Made by a program: the position numbers and the translations under genes. Below are positions 9,032-18,665 of a stretch of DNA of 64,000 bases, in pieces. The notes under the pieces are model-generated. The model was not told the origin of the DNA. It was given only the letters and a program-made list of their open reading frames with translations, and searched no databases. The stretch lies in assembly GCA_017399445.1 (NCBI GenBank), contig JAFQCM010000056.1, positions 124,001 through 188,000 of the forward strand, given 5' to 3'. The number at the start of each line of letters is the position of its first letter. Position 1 is the first letter of the stretch. The stretch is from Lachnospiraceae bacterium. Lineage in GTDB: Bacteria > Bacillota > Clostridia > Lachnospirales > Lachnospiraceae.

Positions 9032-10453
9032 ATGAAATGTAAAAAAGTACTCTGCGGGATTATTGCAGCAGCACTTGTTACAGGTACATTTCAGGGCAGC
9101 GTGGTAACACTTGCTGCCCAGAATGTAACTGTAAAGGAGACTGTTGCTGTAAATGCCACAGCTGAAAGGGACTTTACATTTGATAGCTCAACGGCTACTA
9201 TTACCAAATACGTGGGAAGTGCATCAGATGTGACTATACCTTCCACAATCGGCGGAGTGGCAGTAAAAGTAATTGGTGAAGATGCTTTTGCAAGTAATAC
9301 CACCGTTACTTCTGTAGTAATTCCAAAGGGTGTTACTACCATTGAAGCAGAAGCTTTCTTAAACTGTCCAAACTTAAGGAGCGTAAAAATTCCAAATGGT
9401 GTAACATCTATTGGAGAAGTAGCGTTCTTTAAATGTACTGGTTTGGAAGAAGTGGTTTTCGGAAGCGGTGTGGAAAAGATTGCAGAATCCTGCTTTTACG
9501 GATGTTCTGCATTAAGAGAAATCAATATACCAAACACGGTAAAAGAAATCGGTTCTGGAGCATTTATGGGATGTACTTCATTAACATATGTAGCAATTCC
9601 AAACAGTGTAACTACGATTAAGTGGGGAGCCTTCCAGAACTGTAGTGAACTGACTGAAATCAGTATCCCATCTACAGTAACAGAAATCGGAGAAGAAATT
9701 TTAGCCGGAGTGACAGGTGCAAAAATTACCTGCGAAAGGGGAAGTGTTGCACAGGAATATGCAAGAGAAAATGATATTACTTCAAATGTGGTAAGCAAAG
9801 TAGATAATGTAACACCGGAAATTGAAATTGAAGAGGAAGTAACACCAACTCCAACAGCAGTAACACAAGAACCAGAAAAAGTACCAACGGAAGAACCAAC
9901 CAAGGTACCAACTAAAGAACCAACCAAGGCACCACAGCCAGTAAAATATAATATTAACTATGTAGCAAACGGTGGAACCATCAAAGGAAACAAAGTCACC
10001 AGCTACGATGGAAAGTCCAATGTGCAATTACCAAAAATCATAAGAAAAGGCTATACTTTTGGAGGCTGGTACATTGACAGCAGTTATAAAACAAAAGTAG
10101 TAGTATTGAAAAAGGGAAGCACAGGAAATAAAACATTTTATGCAAAATGGATTAAGGTAAATAAGCCATCCAAGCCAACCATTTCTTCTGTAAAGAACCA
10201 AAAATCAAAACAGATGACTGTGAAGCTGAAAAAGAAAATCAGTGGAGCAAAAGGTTACCAAATGGTATATGCTAACAAGAAGAGCTTTAGCGGCAAGAAA
10301 ACAGTAAGCTTTACAGGTACTTCCAAGACAGTGAAGAGTCTGAAAAAGGGAAAAACTTATTATGTAAAGGTAAGAGCTTATAAAGTGGATTCTGCAAACA
10401 ATAAAGTATATGGAAGCTACAGTGGTGTGAAAAAAGTAACGATTAAAAAATAG
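9032..10453 (+). CDS. Secreted BspA-like leucine-rich repeat protein, copy 2
   Basis: A near-duplicate of the protein at 1066-2487 with the same architecture: signal peptide, BspA LRR_5 repeats, Thr/Pro/Glu linker, InlB B-repeat and Fn3-like lysine-rich tail (473 residues). Differences cluster in the linker, where this copy carries PTEEPTKVPTKEPTK and the other has an Glu-rich stretch. AAAGGAG lies 8 bases before the ATG. It follows the intact amylase by 21 bases, so the pair is almost certainly co-transcribed and ends at the terminator near 10474. The function is unknown, and the surface location is inferred from the signal peptide. Confidence 0.92.
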   Translation: MKCKKVLCGIIAAALVTGTFQGSVVTLAAQNVTVKETVAVNATAERDFTFDSSTATITKYVGSASDVTIPSTIGGVAVKVIGEDAFASNTTVTSVVIPKGVTTIEAEAFLNCPNLRSVKIPNGVTSIGEVAFFKCTGLEEVVFGSGVEKIAESCFYGCSALREINIPNTVKEIGSGAFMGCTSLTYVAIPNSVTTIKWGAFQNCSELTEISIPSTVTEIGEEILAGVTGAKITCERGSVAQEYARENDITSNVVSKVDNVTPEIEIEEEVTPTPTAVTQEPEKVPTEEPTKVPTKEPTKAPQPVKYNINYVANGGTIKGNKVTSYDGKSNVQLPKIIRKGYTFGGWYIDSSYKTKVVVLKKGSTGNKTFYAKWIKVNKPSKPTISSVKNQKSKQMTVKLKKKISGAKGYQMVYANKKSFSGKKTVSFTGTSKTVKSLKKGKTYYVKVRAYKVDSANNKVYGSYSGVKKVTIKK

Positions 10454-10473
10454 CCAGTGAATAAGATAAGGCT

Positions 10474-10520
10474 ACAAAAGGAGACAGGCAGAGAAATCTG
10501 TAGGTTTCCTTTTGTTTTTT
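10474..10520 (+). terminator. Intrinsic terminator after amylase-BspA operon
   Basis: Stem ACAAAAGGA (10474-10482) pairs with TCCTTTTGT (10507-10515), enclosing a smaller GGCAG/CTGT helix, followed by TTTTT. Confidence 0.75.
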
Positions 10521-10602
10521 ATAAAGCTCTTGAATAAATTGCCAAAATCGTATAAGATATTCTATAGGTGATTAATCAGGGGAATTATTTAGGAGGAAGT
10601 AT

Positions 10603-12063
10603 ATGAAAAAAATATTATTTGTAGCATCAGAAAGTGTACCTTTTATTAAAACAGGCGGGCTTGCCGACGTAGTTGGAGCATTGCCAAAGTCATTTAATAA
10701 GGAGGAGTATGATGTAAGAGTAGTAATACCAAATTATACAGCAATACCTTGGAAGTACAGAGAACATTTTGAATATGTTCATCATTTCTATATGGATATG
10801 GGAAATATGCAGAACCATGTTTATGTGGGAATCATGAAATATGTATACCAGGGAGTAACTTACTATTTTATAGATAATGAACAGTATTTTGGCGGTGATA
10901 AGCCATATGGCGATATTCGCTATGATGTTGAAAAGTTTTCCTATTTTTCAAAAGCAGCATTAGCAATTCTTCCGGTAATTGATTTTAAACCGGATATTAT
11001 TCACTGTCATGACTGGCAGACAGGTCTGGTTCCTGTTTACTTACGTACTTTTTATAGAGAAAATGGATTTTTCTGGGGAACTAAGGTAATTATGACAATT
11101 CATAACTTGAAGTTCCAGGGAGTTTGGGATATTAAAACCTTTAAACATATTACAGGACTTCCAGATTACTGTTTCTCAGAGTATGACATGGGATTTACCA
11201 GAGGATATGACAAAGACGCCAATATGTTAAAAGGCGGAATTGTATATGCTGATTATGTTACTACAGTAAGTGATACTTATGCAGGTGAAATTCAGACAGA
11301 ACAGTATGGAGAAGGTTTGGACGGATTGTTAAGGTATAAGAATCATTCTCTTTGCGGTATCGTAAATGGAATTGATTACGATGAATACAATCCTGATACG
11401 GATCCAAACATTTCCGTTCATTATAATGCAGATTCTTTTGATAAAAAAATCTTCAGTAAACGTGCATTACAGGCAGAATTAGGATTACCAATTGATGATA
11501 ATAAATTTATGATTGCCATTATTTCACGTTTAACAGACCAGAAAGGTTTGGATTTGGTAAAATGGGCAATGGAAGGAATCGTAGATCCAAATGTACAGTT
11601 AGTAGTACTTGGAACAGGAGACCATGGATATGAAGATTTCTTTAGATACTATCAGGACAAAATGGGGGATAGAGTATCAGCAAGCATTTTCTTCTCTGAA
11701 AACAGAGCTCACAGAATCTATGCGGCAGCAGATGCTATTATGGTTCCATCTTTATTTGAACCATGTGGTCTGACACAGTTGATTGCATTACGTTATGGTA
11801 CTGTACCAATTGTTCGTGAAACAGGTGGATTAAGAGATACTGTGGAAGCCTTTAATGAATTTGAAGAAAGAGGAACAGGTTTCTCCTTCTATAACTATAA
11901 CGGACAGGAATTATTAGATACTGTGAATTATGCAAAACGTGTATACTTTGATATGAGAGATAAGTGGAATCGTATGGCAGTAAGAGGCATGCATACAGAC
12001 TTTTCCTGGAATACAGCAGCGAAAAAGTATGAACACCTTTATGGAAGAATACTTGGATGGTAA
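10603..12063 (+). CDS. glgA: Glycogen (starch) synthase, GT5
   Basis: ADP-glucose:alpha-1,4-glucan glucosyltransferase (486 residues, the usual GlgA length), cytosolic, which elongates glycogen. The N-terminus shows FVASESVPFIKTGGLADVVG with the ADP-glucose-binding KTGGL motif. HCHDWQTG, the ISRLTDQKG core and the C-terminal FEPCGLTQL / RETGGLRDTV motifs are all in place. AGGAGG lies 7 bases before the ATG. It stands alone between two terminators, without glgB, glgC or glgP beside it. Its position after the amylase genes links glucan import and storage by context only. Confidence 0.96.
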   Translation: MKKILFVASESVPFIKTGGLADVVGALPKSFNKEEYDVRVVIPNYTAIPWKYREHFEYVHHFYMDMGNMQNHVYVGIMKYVYQGVTYYFIDNEQYFGGDKPYGDIRYDVEKFSYFSKAALAILPVIDFKPDIIHCHDWQTGLVPVYLRTFYRENGFFWGTKVIMTIHNLKFQGVWDIKTFKHITGLPDYCFSEYDMGFTRGYDKDANMLKGGIVYADYVTTVSDTYAGEIQTEQYGEGLDGLLRYKNHSLCGIVNGIDYDEYNPDTDPNISVHYNADSFDKKIFSKRALQAELGLPIDDNKFMIAIISRLTDQKGLDLVKWAMEGIVDPNVQLVVLGTGDHGYEDFFRYYQDKMGDRVSASIFFSENRAHRIYAAADAIMVPSLFEPCGLTQLIALRYGTVPIVRETGGLRDTVEAFNEFEERGTGFSFYNYNGQELLDTVNYAKRVYFDMRDKWNRMAVRGMHTDFSWNTAAKKYEHLYGRILGW

Positions 12064-12072
12064 AAGAAAAAA

Positions 12073-12102
12073 TGGTCTGGTCCAGAAGGACCAGGCTGTT
12101 TT
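12073..12102 (+). terminator. Intrinsic terminator after glgA
   Basis: Stem GTCTGGTCC / GGACCAGGC with an AGAA tetraloop, followed by TGTTTTGC, 11 bases after the glgA stop. Confidence 0.75.
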
Positions 12103-12207
12103 GCATTCACAATAATTTGAAAAAATAAAGCATACCAAAGAAAAGACAGACGAAAAACCACAGCAACATTGGAAAAAAATTCTTAAACAATTTTTTTGAT
12201 TTACATA

Positions 12208-12236
12208 TTGTAAAAGGAACTTGATTGTCCTATACT
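12208..12236 (+). promoter_or_regulatory. Promoter of the amidase gene
   Basis: TTGTAA (12208-12213), 17-base spacer, TATACT (12231-12236), about 50 bases upstream of the amidase start. It is preceded by A/T-rich tracts that could act as an UP element. Confidence 0.55.
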
Positions 12237-12285
12237 AAAAAAAGTGGAATTAATTTATTAAAATTAGAGAAAGTAGGAGAAGTAG

Positions 12286-15147
12286 ATGCGATTATTTTTA
12301 AAACAGAAAGGTTCGCATTTAAACAAAGCAGGCAAAATAATGGCAATTATGCTTTCTTTTGTTTTTATGCTGAGTTTAAGCGAAATAAGTGCATTAGCAG
12401 GTAATACTATTACAGTAAATACCAGTAGTAGTTTTTCTGTTAATAAGGTGGGATATAATAGTATTTTTATCTCATGGACTCCATTGGAAGGTGCTGAAGG
12501 TTATGAAGTACTGCGAGCAGTTACAAAAAACAGCCAGACAGGTCCCACAATTCCATCACAGGATGACTTTAAAACAATAAAAAAGGATATAACAGATACA
12601 AGTTATACAGATACAGAACTGGAACCATATCAAACATACTGGTATCAGGTAAAAGCGGTAGTTGGCACATCTTCACTTACTATGGGAACTGGAAGTGCAC
12701 GCCCAGAATATGATAACACAAAAAATGTAAAAGCTGTGTCAAATGGCGATGATGTTACAATTACATGGGACATGGTGGAAGGTGCTACACAATATGCAGT
12801 AACAAGAAGTTATATTGTTAATGGTACTGTAATAAGAGACGACTATGAAAAAATAGTTAACAGCAATATTTTTACAACAGATAAAGATAACTCTAAAATA
12901 TATATGTATAGAGTAACTGCCTATCTGGAAAAAGAGGTAGGAGATAGTGTTAGTAAGTTTTATGGTGATACAGACTGTCAGAAAATATATGTAATGACAG
13001 CACCTGAGAATGTGACAGCAGAAAGTCAGAATTATAATACAAATATTGTAAGTTTCTCTGAAGTAGAAGGAGCAAACGGTTATAATATTTATCGTTCTAC
13101 TAAAAGTGAAACTGGATATAAAAAGATAGGATTTACTGAAGCTGGGGTATATACATTCAAAGATACAAAACTAAGTACTGGTACTACATATTATTATAAA
13201 GTAGAAGCTTATAAAACAGAAAAAGATACTGTAAGTGCAGGTATTATGAGTAAAGCAGCAAGTGCAAAACCAACGCTTACAGAGCCGGCAGAAGTTACAG
13301 TTGTGAGCAGAAGTTACAATAGTATTAAAGTTTCCTGGAGTAAGGTTCCGGGGGCAAAGAGTTATGAAGTGTATCGTTCCACTTCTAAAAATTCAGGTTA
13401 TAAAAAGGTTGCTACGGTAACCAAAAAGTACTATATTGATAAAAATCTTAAGACAAATGTGAAATATTATTATAAGGTTAAGGCAGTAAGAGGAAACAAT
13501 AGCAGTGGTTACAGCAAGATTATGAACACAAAGGCAGTACCATCAGCAACTACTTCTATTGTAATCACCAGCAGAGACTACAATACCCTGGAAGTTAAAT
13601 GGAAAAAAGTGGCAGGAGCGGATAAGTATGCTTTATATCGCTCCACGAAGGAAAAAAGTGGATTTAAGAAAATAGCAACTGTTACATCTACTACATATAT
13701 AGATTCCAAGGTAAAAGGTGGAATAAAATATTATTATAAAGTGGTTCCATATAAGGGAAAAGCAGCGGGAAAAGAAAAAATTGAATCTGGAATTGCAGTG
13801 ACGAAGCCTGTTGCAAATGTAAAGGTGAAAAATACAAGTGCTACATCCAACAAGATTTCATGGAGTAAATCAGCAGGAGCAGAATCTTACAAGATTTATC
13901 GTTCTACTGAAAAAGATGGATCCTACAAGTCTATTGGTACTACTAAGAAAACAGTATATACTGATAAAAAAGCAAAGACCGGTGTAGAATACTATTATAA
14001 AGTATGTGGCGTAGTGAAAGGATATGAAGGTGAATTTAGTGAACCTTCTAAAATTGTAACAAAGCCATTAGCAGTAAAGAATTTGAAAGCTACTGGTGCA
14101 AGTTCAGGAAAAGCAAAACTTACTTGGGATAAATCAAAAGATGCAGATAGTTATCAGATTTATGTTTCAGCAGAGAAAAGTTCAGGATATAGACTGGCAA
14201 AAACTGTAAAAACAAATAGTTGCATTGTAAGTTTAGCATCAAATTCAACAACATACTTTAGAGTGTATGCTGTTGTAAATGGAGTGAAAAGTGCTTCTAA
14301 ACGGGTTTCGTTTACGGCAGTTTCCTCTATTGTTTTAAATAAAACAGAGGAGAATATTAAGGCGGATCAAACATTCCAGTTGACTGCAAGTGTTCTTCCA
14401 GCCAATGCAACAGATACTACGATTACATGGAAAACTTCCAATAAGACTGTTGCCACAGTAACTTCCGATGGTATTGTTACTGGTAAGAAAAATGGTACTT
14501 GTACAATTACTGCAACAGCAAGTAATGGTATGACGGCAACATGTAAAGTAACTGTAAGTAATATTATCATTGTAATAGACCCGGGACATGGAGGAATGGA
14601 TCCAGGTACATCATTTAATGGTGTTTATGAAAAGAATGTAAACCTTAAGATTGCTCATTATGTAAGAGCAGAATTAGAAACTTACAAAAATGTAAAAGTT
14701 GTTATGACAAGAACTGGAGATACATATCCAACATTGTTGGAAAGAAGTCAGATTGCAGCAATTAATAAGGCAGATTTCTTTGTCAGCATTCATTGTAATA
14801 TGCTTGCAAACAAATCTACAGCAGCCAATGGTACAGAAGTTTATGTTTCTTTAGCACCAAATTACAGTGTTTCAACAGCAAGGATGGGAAATCTTGTGAT
14901 GAATGAAATGGTAAAAGCAGGTATGAATAACCGTGGAGTAAAGACAGTACGAGGTGAAAATGGAGCAGATTATTATGCTGTCATTAGAAATACTGTTGCA
15001 AAAGGCGTTCCGGCAATTCTGATTGAAGAAGGATATTTATCCGGAAGTTCAGACCATGCAGTACTTACCAGTGATGCAGGACAGAGAAAATTAGGTATAG
15101 CAAATGCAACAGCAATTGCCACATATTTTGAGTTGAAAAAGGAATAA
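12286..15147 (+). CDS. Secreted multi-Fn3 / Big2 N-acetylmuramoyl-L-alanine amidase
   Basis: A cell-wall hydrolase of 953 residues. A signal peptide (about 1-37) precedes six or seven fibronectin-type-III-like repeats (about 40-680; recurring SWSKVPGAKSYEVYRST and YYYKVKA). A Big2 (Ig-like) domain follows (about 685-765, with LNKTEENI, TWKTSNKTVATV and TCKVTVS). The C-terminus is an Amidase_3 domain (about 765-953): IDPGHGGMDPG supplies a zinc His, SIHCN a second, and ILIEEGYLS the catalytic Glu. It cleaves the lactyl-peptide bond of peptidoglycan. AGTAGGAG precedes the ATG. The many Fn3-like modules probably act as spacers or adhesion units. It stands as a single gene with its own promoter and terminator. 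Confidence 0.92.
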   Translation: MRLFLKQKGSHLNKAGKIMAIMLSFVFMLSLSEISALAGNTITVNTSSSFSVNKVGYNSIFISWTPLEGAEGYEVLRAVTKNSQTGPTIPSQDDFKTIKKDITDTSYTDTELEPYQTYWYQVKAVVGTSSLTMGTGSARPEYDNTKNVKAVSNGDDVTITWDMVEGATQYAVTRSYIVNGTVIRDDYEKIVNSNIFTTDKDNSKIYMYRVTAYLEKEVGDSVSKFYGDTDCQKIYVMTAPENVTAESQNYNTNIVSFSEVEGANGYNIYRSTKSETGYKKIGFTEAGVYTFKDTKLSTGTTYYYKVEAYKTEKDTVSAGIMSKAASAKPTLTEPAEVTVVSRSYNSIKVSWSKVPGAKSYEVYRSTSKNSGYKKVATVTKKYYIDKNLKTNVKYYYKVKAVRGNNSSGYSKIMNTKAVPSATTSIVITSRDYNTLEVKWKKVAGADKYALYRSTKEKSGFKKIATVTSTTYIDSKVKGGIKYYYKVVPYKGKAAGKEKIESGIAVTKPVANVKVKNTSATSNKISWSKSAGAESYKIYRSTEKDGSYKSIGTTKKTVYTDKKAKTGVEYYYKVCGVVKGYEGEFSEPSKIVTKPLAVKNLKATGASSGKAKLTWDKSKDADSYQIYVSAEKSSGYRLAKTVKTNSCIVSLASNSTTYFRVYAVVNGVKSASKRVSFTAVSSIVLNKTEENIKADQTFQLTASVLPANATDTTITWKTSNKTVATVTSDGIVTGKKNGTCTITATASNGMTATCKVTVSNIIIVIDPGHGGMDPGTSFNGVYEKNVNLKIAHYVRAELETYKNVKVVMTRTGDTYPTLLERSQIAAINKADFFVSIHCNMLANKSTAANGTEVYVSLAPNYSVSTARMGNLVMNEMVKAGMNNRGVKTVRGENGADYYAVIRNTVAKGVPAILIEEGYLSGSSDHAVLTSDAGQRKLGIANATAIATYFELKKE

Positions 15148-15167
15148 ATTTATAGGATAATATGATT

Positions 15168-15202
15168 ACACACCCTGTATAATACAGGGTGTGTTTGTTT
15201 CA
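15168..15202 (+). terminator. Strong intrinsic terminator after amidase
   Basis: A nearly perfect inverted repeat, ACACACCCTGTAT and ATACAGGGTGTGT around one central base, followed by TTGTTT. Confidence 0.85.
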
Positions 15203-15234
15203 GTAGAAGAAAATATCAGAAAGGATTTAAGAAA

Positions 15235-16983
15235 ATGAAAATTCTTTTAGGGGCAATTAATGCCAAATATATACATTCAAATCTTGCAGTATATTCTTTA
15301 AGGGCAAATTTAGGACAGTATAAGGATTTTGTGACTTTAAAAGAGTACACCATTAATAATAAAAGAGAAGATGTAATCCAAAGCATTTATCTGGAAAAAC
15401 CTGAAGTACTGGCATTATCCTGCTATATTTGGAATATTGAATTTATCAAAGGGATTTTGCCGGATTTGAAAAGACTTCTGCCGGATATGGATATCTGGCT
15501 GGGAGGACCAGAAGTAAGCTACTTACCAGAAAAGTTTCTGAGGGAAAATTCCTATGTAAAAGGGATTTTAAGAGGAGAAGGAGAGGTAACTTTTCGTGAA
15601 CTTGTGAGTTTCTATGTGGATAAAAATCAAGATTTAACAAATATATGTGGATTAACTTACAGAGAAGAAGAGATTTTTAATACGGGAGAACGGGAACTGC
15701 TGGATATGGATACTCTTGTTTTTGCTTATGAAGATTTGGAGGATTTTAAAAATCGTATTATTTATTATGAGAGTAGCAGGGGATGTCCCTATTCCTGTAG
15801 TTACTGTTTGTCTTCTGTGGATAAAAGTGTCCGTTTCCGAAGTCTGGAACTGGTGGAGAAGGAGCTGAAGTTTTTTATTAACAATAAGGTTCCACAGGTG
15901 AAGTTTGTGGACAGAACTTTTAATTGTTCTCATAAACATGCTATGGGAATTTTCAAAATTATTGAGAAATATGATAATGGGATTACAAATTTTCACTTTG
16001 AAATATCTGCAGATATTTTAAATCAAGAGGAATTAGAGTTTTTAGGTACTTTAAGGCCAGGGCTGGTCCAGTTGGAAATTGGTGTTCAGTCCGTAAATGA
16101 AAAAACTATTTCAGCTATTCACCGTAAAATGAAGTTTGAGAAATTAAAAGAAAATGTACTATCTATTAAAAGCCATGGAAATATTCATCAACATCTGGAT
16201 TTGATTGCAGGACTTCCTTTTGAGGATTATAGGAGTTTTGCCAATTCATTTGATGAAGTATATGCCTTAAGGCCGGAACAGCTCCAGTTGGGCTTTTTAA
16301 AGGTGTTAAAAGGGGCTTATATTTATGATGAGCAGCAAGAGTATGGAATTTTATATAGTGAGAATCCTCCCTTTGAGGTTTTAAAAACAAACTGGCTGTC
16401 TTATGATGAAATAATAGAGCTAAAGCAGGTAGAAGAGATGGTGGAGGTATATTATAATAGTGCCCAATTTACCAGAACAATGGAATTATTATTGAAGTTT
16501 TTTGAAAGTCCTTTTCAGATGTATGAAACTTTGGGAAAATATTATAAAGAAAAAGGGCTGTTTCAGTTAAATCATGCAAGAATGGCAAGGTATGACATTT
16601 TGCTGGAGTTCGTAAAAAAACGAATACTGACACAGGTTCCGGAAGAATTGCAGCAAGAAACCACTCATTGTTTTAAAGAAAGCCTTTTATATGATTTGTA
16701 CTTGAGAGAGAATCTAAAAAATCGTCCTATATGGGCGGAAAGTCAGGAGAATTATAAAGATAAGATACGGTTATTTTATAAGAAAGAGGCAGTAGAAAAG
16801 CAATATCTTGCAAATTATGAGAAAACAGAAGAAAAACAGTTGTACCGTATGACCCATTTGGAAGTGTTCCAGTTCCAGGTGCAGCAAAATTTTGAAAAAC
16901 AGGAAACAGCAATTCTTTTTGATTATGAAAATAGAAGTCCTTTGACTCATGAGGCAAGGACTATTCAGATAGAGGAATTTTAA
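15235..16983 (+). CDS. B12-binding-domain radical SAM protein, DUF4080 type
   Basis: 582 residues. An N-terminal cobalamin-binding-like domain (about 1-140; GGPEVSY) is followed by a radical SAM core starting YYESSRGCPYSCSYCLSS, where the CxxxCxxC cluster binds the [4Fe-4S]. The C-terminal third matches the region usually called DUF4080. The reaction is unknown; members of this class modify or ligate small molecules or lipids using SAM and sometimes B12. The ribosome site AAAGGA lies about 9 bases upstream. The stop is 13 bases before nth, so the two are likely co-transcribed although functionally unrelated. Confidence 0.85.
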   Translation: MKILLGAINAKYIHSNLAVYSLRANLGQYKDFVTLKEYTINNKREDVIQSIYLEKPEVLALSCYIWNIEFIKGILPDLKRLLPDMDIWLGGPEVSYLPEKFLRENSYVKGILRGEGEVTFRELVSFYVDKNQDLTNICGLTYREEEIFNTGERELLDMDTLVFAYEDLEDFKNRIIYYESSRGCPYSCSYCLSSVDKSVRFRSLELVEKELKFFINNKVPQVKFVDRTFNCSHKHAMGIFKIIEKYDNGITNFHFEISADILNQEELEFLGTLRPGLVQLEIGVQSVNEKTISAIHRKMKFEKLKENVLSIKSHGNIHQHLDLIAGLPFEDYRSFANSFDEVYALRPEQLQLGFLKVLKGAYIYDEQQEYGILYSENPPFEVLKTNWLSYDEIIELKQVEEMVEVYYNSAQFTRTMELLLKFFESPFQMYETLGKYYKEKGLFQLNHARMARYDILLEFVKKRILTQVPEELQQETTHCFKESLLYDLYLRENLKNRPIWAESQENYKDKIRLFYKKEAVEKQYLANYEKTEEKQLYRMTHLEVFQFQVQQNFEKQETAILFDYENRSPLTHEARTIQIEEF

Positions 16984-16996
16984 AAGGAGAATGAGA

Positions 16997-17623
16997 ATGG
17001 CAACAAAACGTACCAGGGAAATACTTGAACTTTTTGACCAGCAATACACAAGAGAATACAAATGTTATCTGAATTATGAAACACCATGGCAGTTATTGAT
17101 TGCAACAATGCTTAGTGCCCAGTGTACAGATGCCAGAGTAAATATAGTAACAAAGGATTTATTCGTAAAATACAAAACGCTGGAGGATTTTGCAAGGGCA
17201 GACCTGAAAGAATTAGAACAAGATATTCATTCTACAGGGTTCTATCATAATAAAGCGAAGAATATTATTTCTTGTACGAATACATTGGTGGAGAAATATA
17301 ATGGGGAAGTGCCTAATGATTTGGAAGCGTTGACTTCTTTGGCTGGAGTGGGACGGAAGACAGCAAATGTTATCCGGGGCAATATTTTTCATGAGCCTAG
17401 TATTGTTGTGGATACTCATGTGAAAAGAATTTCTAAGAAGTTAGGATTTACAAAGGAAGATGATCCGGTGAAGATTGAGTATGACCTTATGAAGGTACTG
17501 CCAAAGGAGCATTGGATTTTGTACAATATACAAGTAATTCGGTTTGGGCGAGAGATTTGTTTTGCCAGGAGTCCTAAGTGTGAGGCGTGTTTTTTATATA
17601 AGTATTGTAAAACAAAAGGATAA
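16997..17623 (+). CDS. nth: Endonuclease III (DNA glycosylase/AP lyase)
   Basis: Base-excision repair enzyme removing oxidised pyrimidines (208 residues, standard length). The helix-hairpin-helix LAGVGRKTANV carries the catalytic Lys, VVDTHVKR the catalytic Asp, and the C-terminal C-x6-C-x2-C-x5-C (CFARSPKCEACFLYKYC) the [4Fe-4S] cluster. I chose ATG 16997 over 16991 because AAAGGAGA ends at 16990 and leaves proper spacing only for the second ATG. Confidence 0.97.
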   Translation: MATKRTREILELFDQQYTREYKCYLNYETPWQLLIATMLSAQCTDARVNIVTKDLFVKYKTLEDFARADLKELEQDIHSTGFYHNKAKNIISCTNTLVEKYNGEVPNDLEALTSLAGVGRKTANVIRGNIFHEPSIVVDTHVKRISKKLGFTKEDDPVKIEYDLMKVLPKEHWILYNIQVIRFGREICFARSPKCEACFLYKYCKTKG

Positions 17624-17637
17624 CCAGATACTGTTTC

Positions 17638-17661
17638 ACTTCCCCCAGGAAAGGGGGGAGT
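17638..17661. terminator. Hairpin between convergent genes
   Basis: ACTTCCCCC (17638-17646) pairs with GGGGGGAGT (17653-17661) around AGGAAA. There is no clear T-run on either strand. It lies between nth and the convergent hypothetical gene and may act as a terminator or mRNA-stabilising stem for both. Confidence 0.45.
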
Positions 17662-18299
17662 TAATCAAGTAGGTCAGCGAAACCGGAGCTGATGTAGGCT
17701 CTTTCCAGGTCTTTGAGGATTTTGTTTTTTAAAAGGGTGTTTAGGGTTTCGGCGGTTTTTATTAGGTTTTGGATTTTTTCACCCTGATGTTTCTCGGAGT
17801 AGATGGCAGAGAGCATTTGGTAGGTGGTGCTTACATCGCTTTTGCAGTCAATGGCAAATTCAAGGATTGTTTGGGCGTGGTCTGTTTGATTTAGTTCTAA
17901 AAGTCGTTTTGCCCATTGGTTAAGTGTTCTTACCAGGTCGGTGAAGTTTTGATCGCAGCGGCTTAAGTATGGAAAGTTTGGGGCACCGTAGGTTAGTTTC
18001 AAATCTGTGTTGGAGATACCGGTCAGGTTGATGATATCTTGAGTGGCAAGAGTGCGGATTATGTCTTCACATTCTTTAAGGGTATTATCTTCGGAATCAG
18101 AAAATGGGAGAGACTCCAAAGGAATGGTAATTAATTCCAAGCCATCCAGTGTCTTTTTTCTTGTACTGTTGGCAAGGGACTCTCTTTCCCAGAAATCATG
18201 GGATTTTTTCTCATATTCCCGAGTGGCATGATTACGCTGTAGGGCATAGCCTACAATAAATATCATTACAATGAAAAAGGTTGCAAAAAAATGAAACAT
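17661..18299 (-). CDS. Membrane-anchored hypothetical protein with helical repeat-like C-terminus
   Basis: 212 residues; I do not recognise the family. One N-terminal transmembrane segment (about residues 3-18, FFATFFIVMIFIVGYAL) with a short outer tail is followed by a charged helical stretch and a C-terminal half (about 110-205) of amphipathic helices. The spacing there suggests degenerate TPR-like repeats (LNQTDHAQTILEFAI, TTYQMLSAIYSEK). AAAGGATA precedes the ATG on the minus strand. It is transcribed alone and convergent to nth. Confidence 0.6.
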   Translation of the reverse strand: MFHFFATFFIVMIFIVGYALQRNHATREYEKKSHDFWERESLANSTRKKTLDGLELITIPLESLPFSDSEDNTLKECEDIIRTLATQDIINLTGISNTDLKLTYGAPNFPYLSRCDQNFTDLVRTLNQWAKRLLELNQTDHAQTILEFAIDCKSDVSTTYQMLSAIYSEKHQGEKIQNLIKTAETLNTLLKNKILKDLERAYISSGFADLLD

Positions 18300-18371
18300 A
18301 GTTTATAATATCCTTTCTAGAAAGAAGTTTTTGTGTACAGTAAACTTTTATTATAAAAATGAGGTGAAGCA

Positions 18372-18476
18372 ATGTTTAATATGAATAACCCAAAAACAAA
18401 AAGAAAAATTGCAAGCGTAATTGCAGGTATTTTGGTATTATCAATGGTTGTTGGCATATTTGCATCAGTTATTTAA
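18372..18476 (+). CDS. 34-residue single-pass membrane protein
   Basis: A short ORF: MFNMNNPKTKRKIAS, then a hydrophobic helix (VIAGILVLSMVVGIF) and stop. GAGGTGA lies 6 bases before the ATG. The basic N-terminus with a single helix follows the positive-inside rule. The layout resembles the tiny membrane proteins of Firmicutes such as Prli42, but that similarity is architectural only. It lies between the hypothetical gene on the other strand and the VanW gene. Confidence 0.6.
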   Translation: MFNMNNPKTKRKIASVIAGILVLSMVVGIFASVI

Positions 18477-18665
18477 TAGCAAGGTACATATATGGGAAAT
18501 ATGCACATTATGTTTCTCAAATTAGATACATATCTTGGTATAGTTTATCAGAAAAGGCATAAATATGTCAAACATATTGGTATATATGCATCTTTTAAAA
18601 ACTACAATTTTATGCTAAACTAGTAGTAATAGTGTCAAAATTATAATTATGAGAAGGGAAAAATT

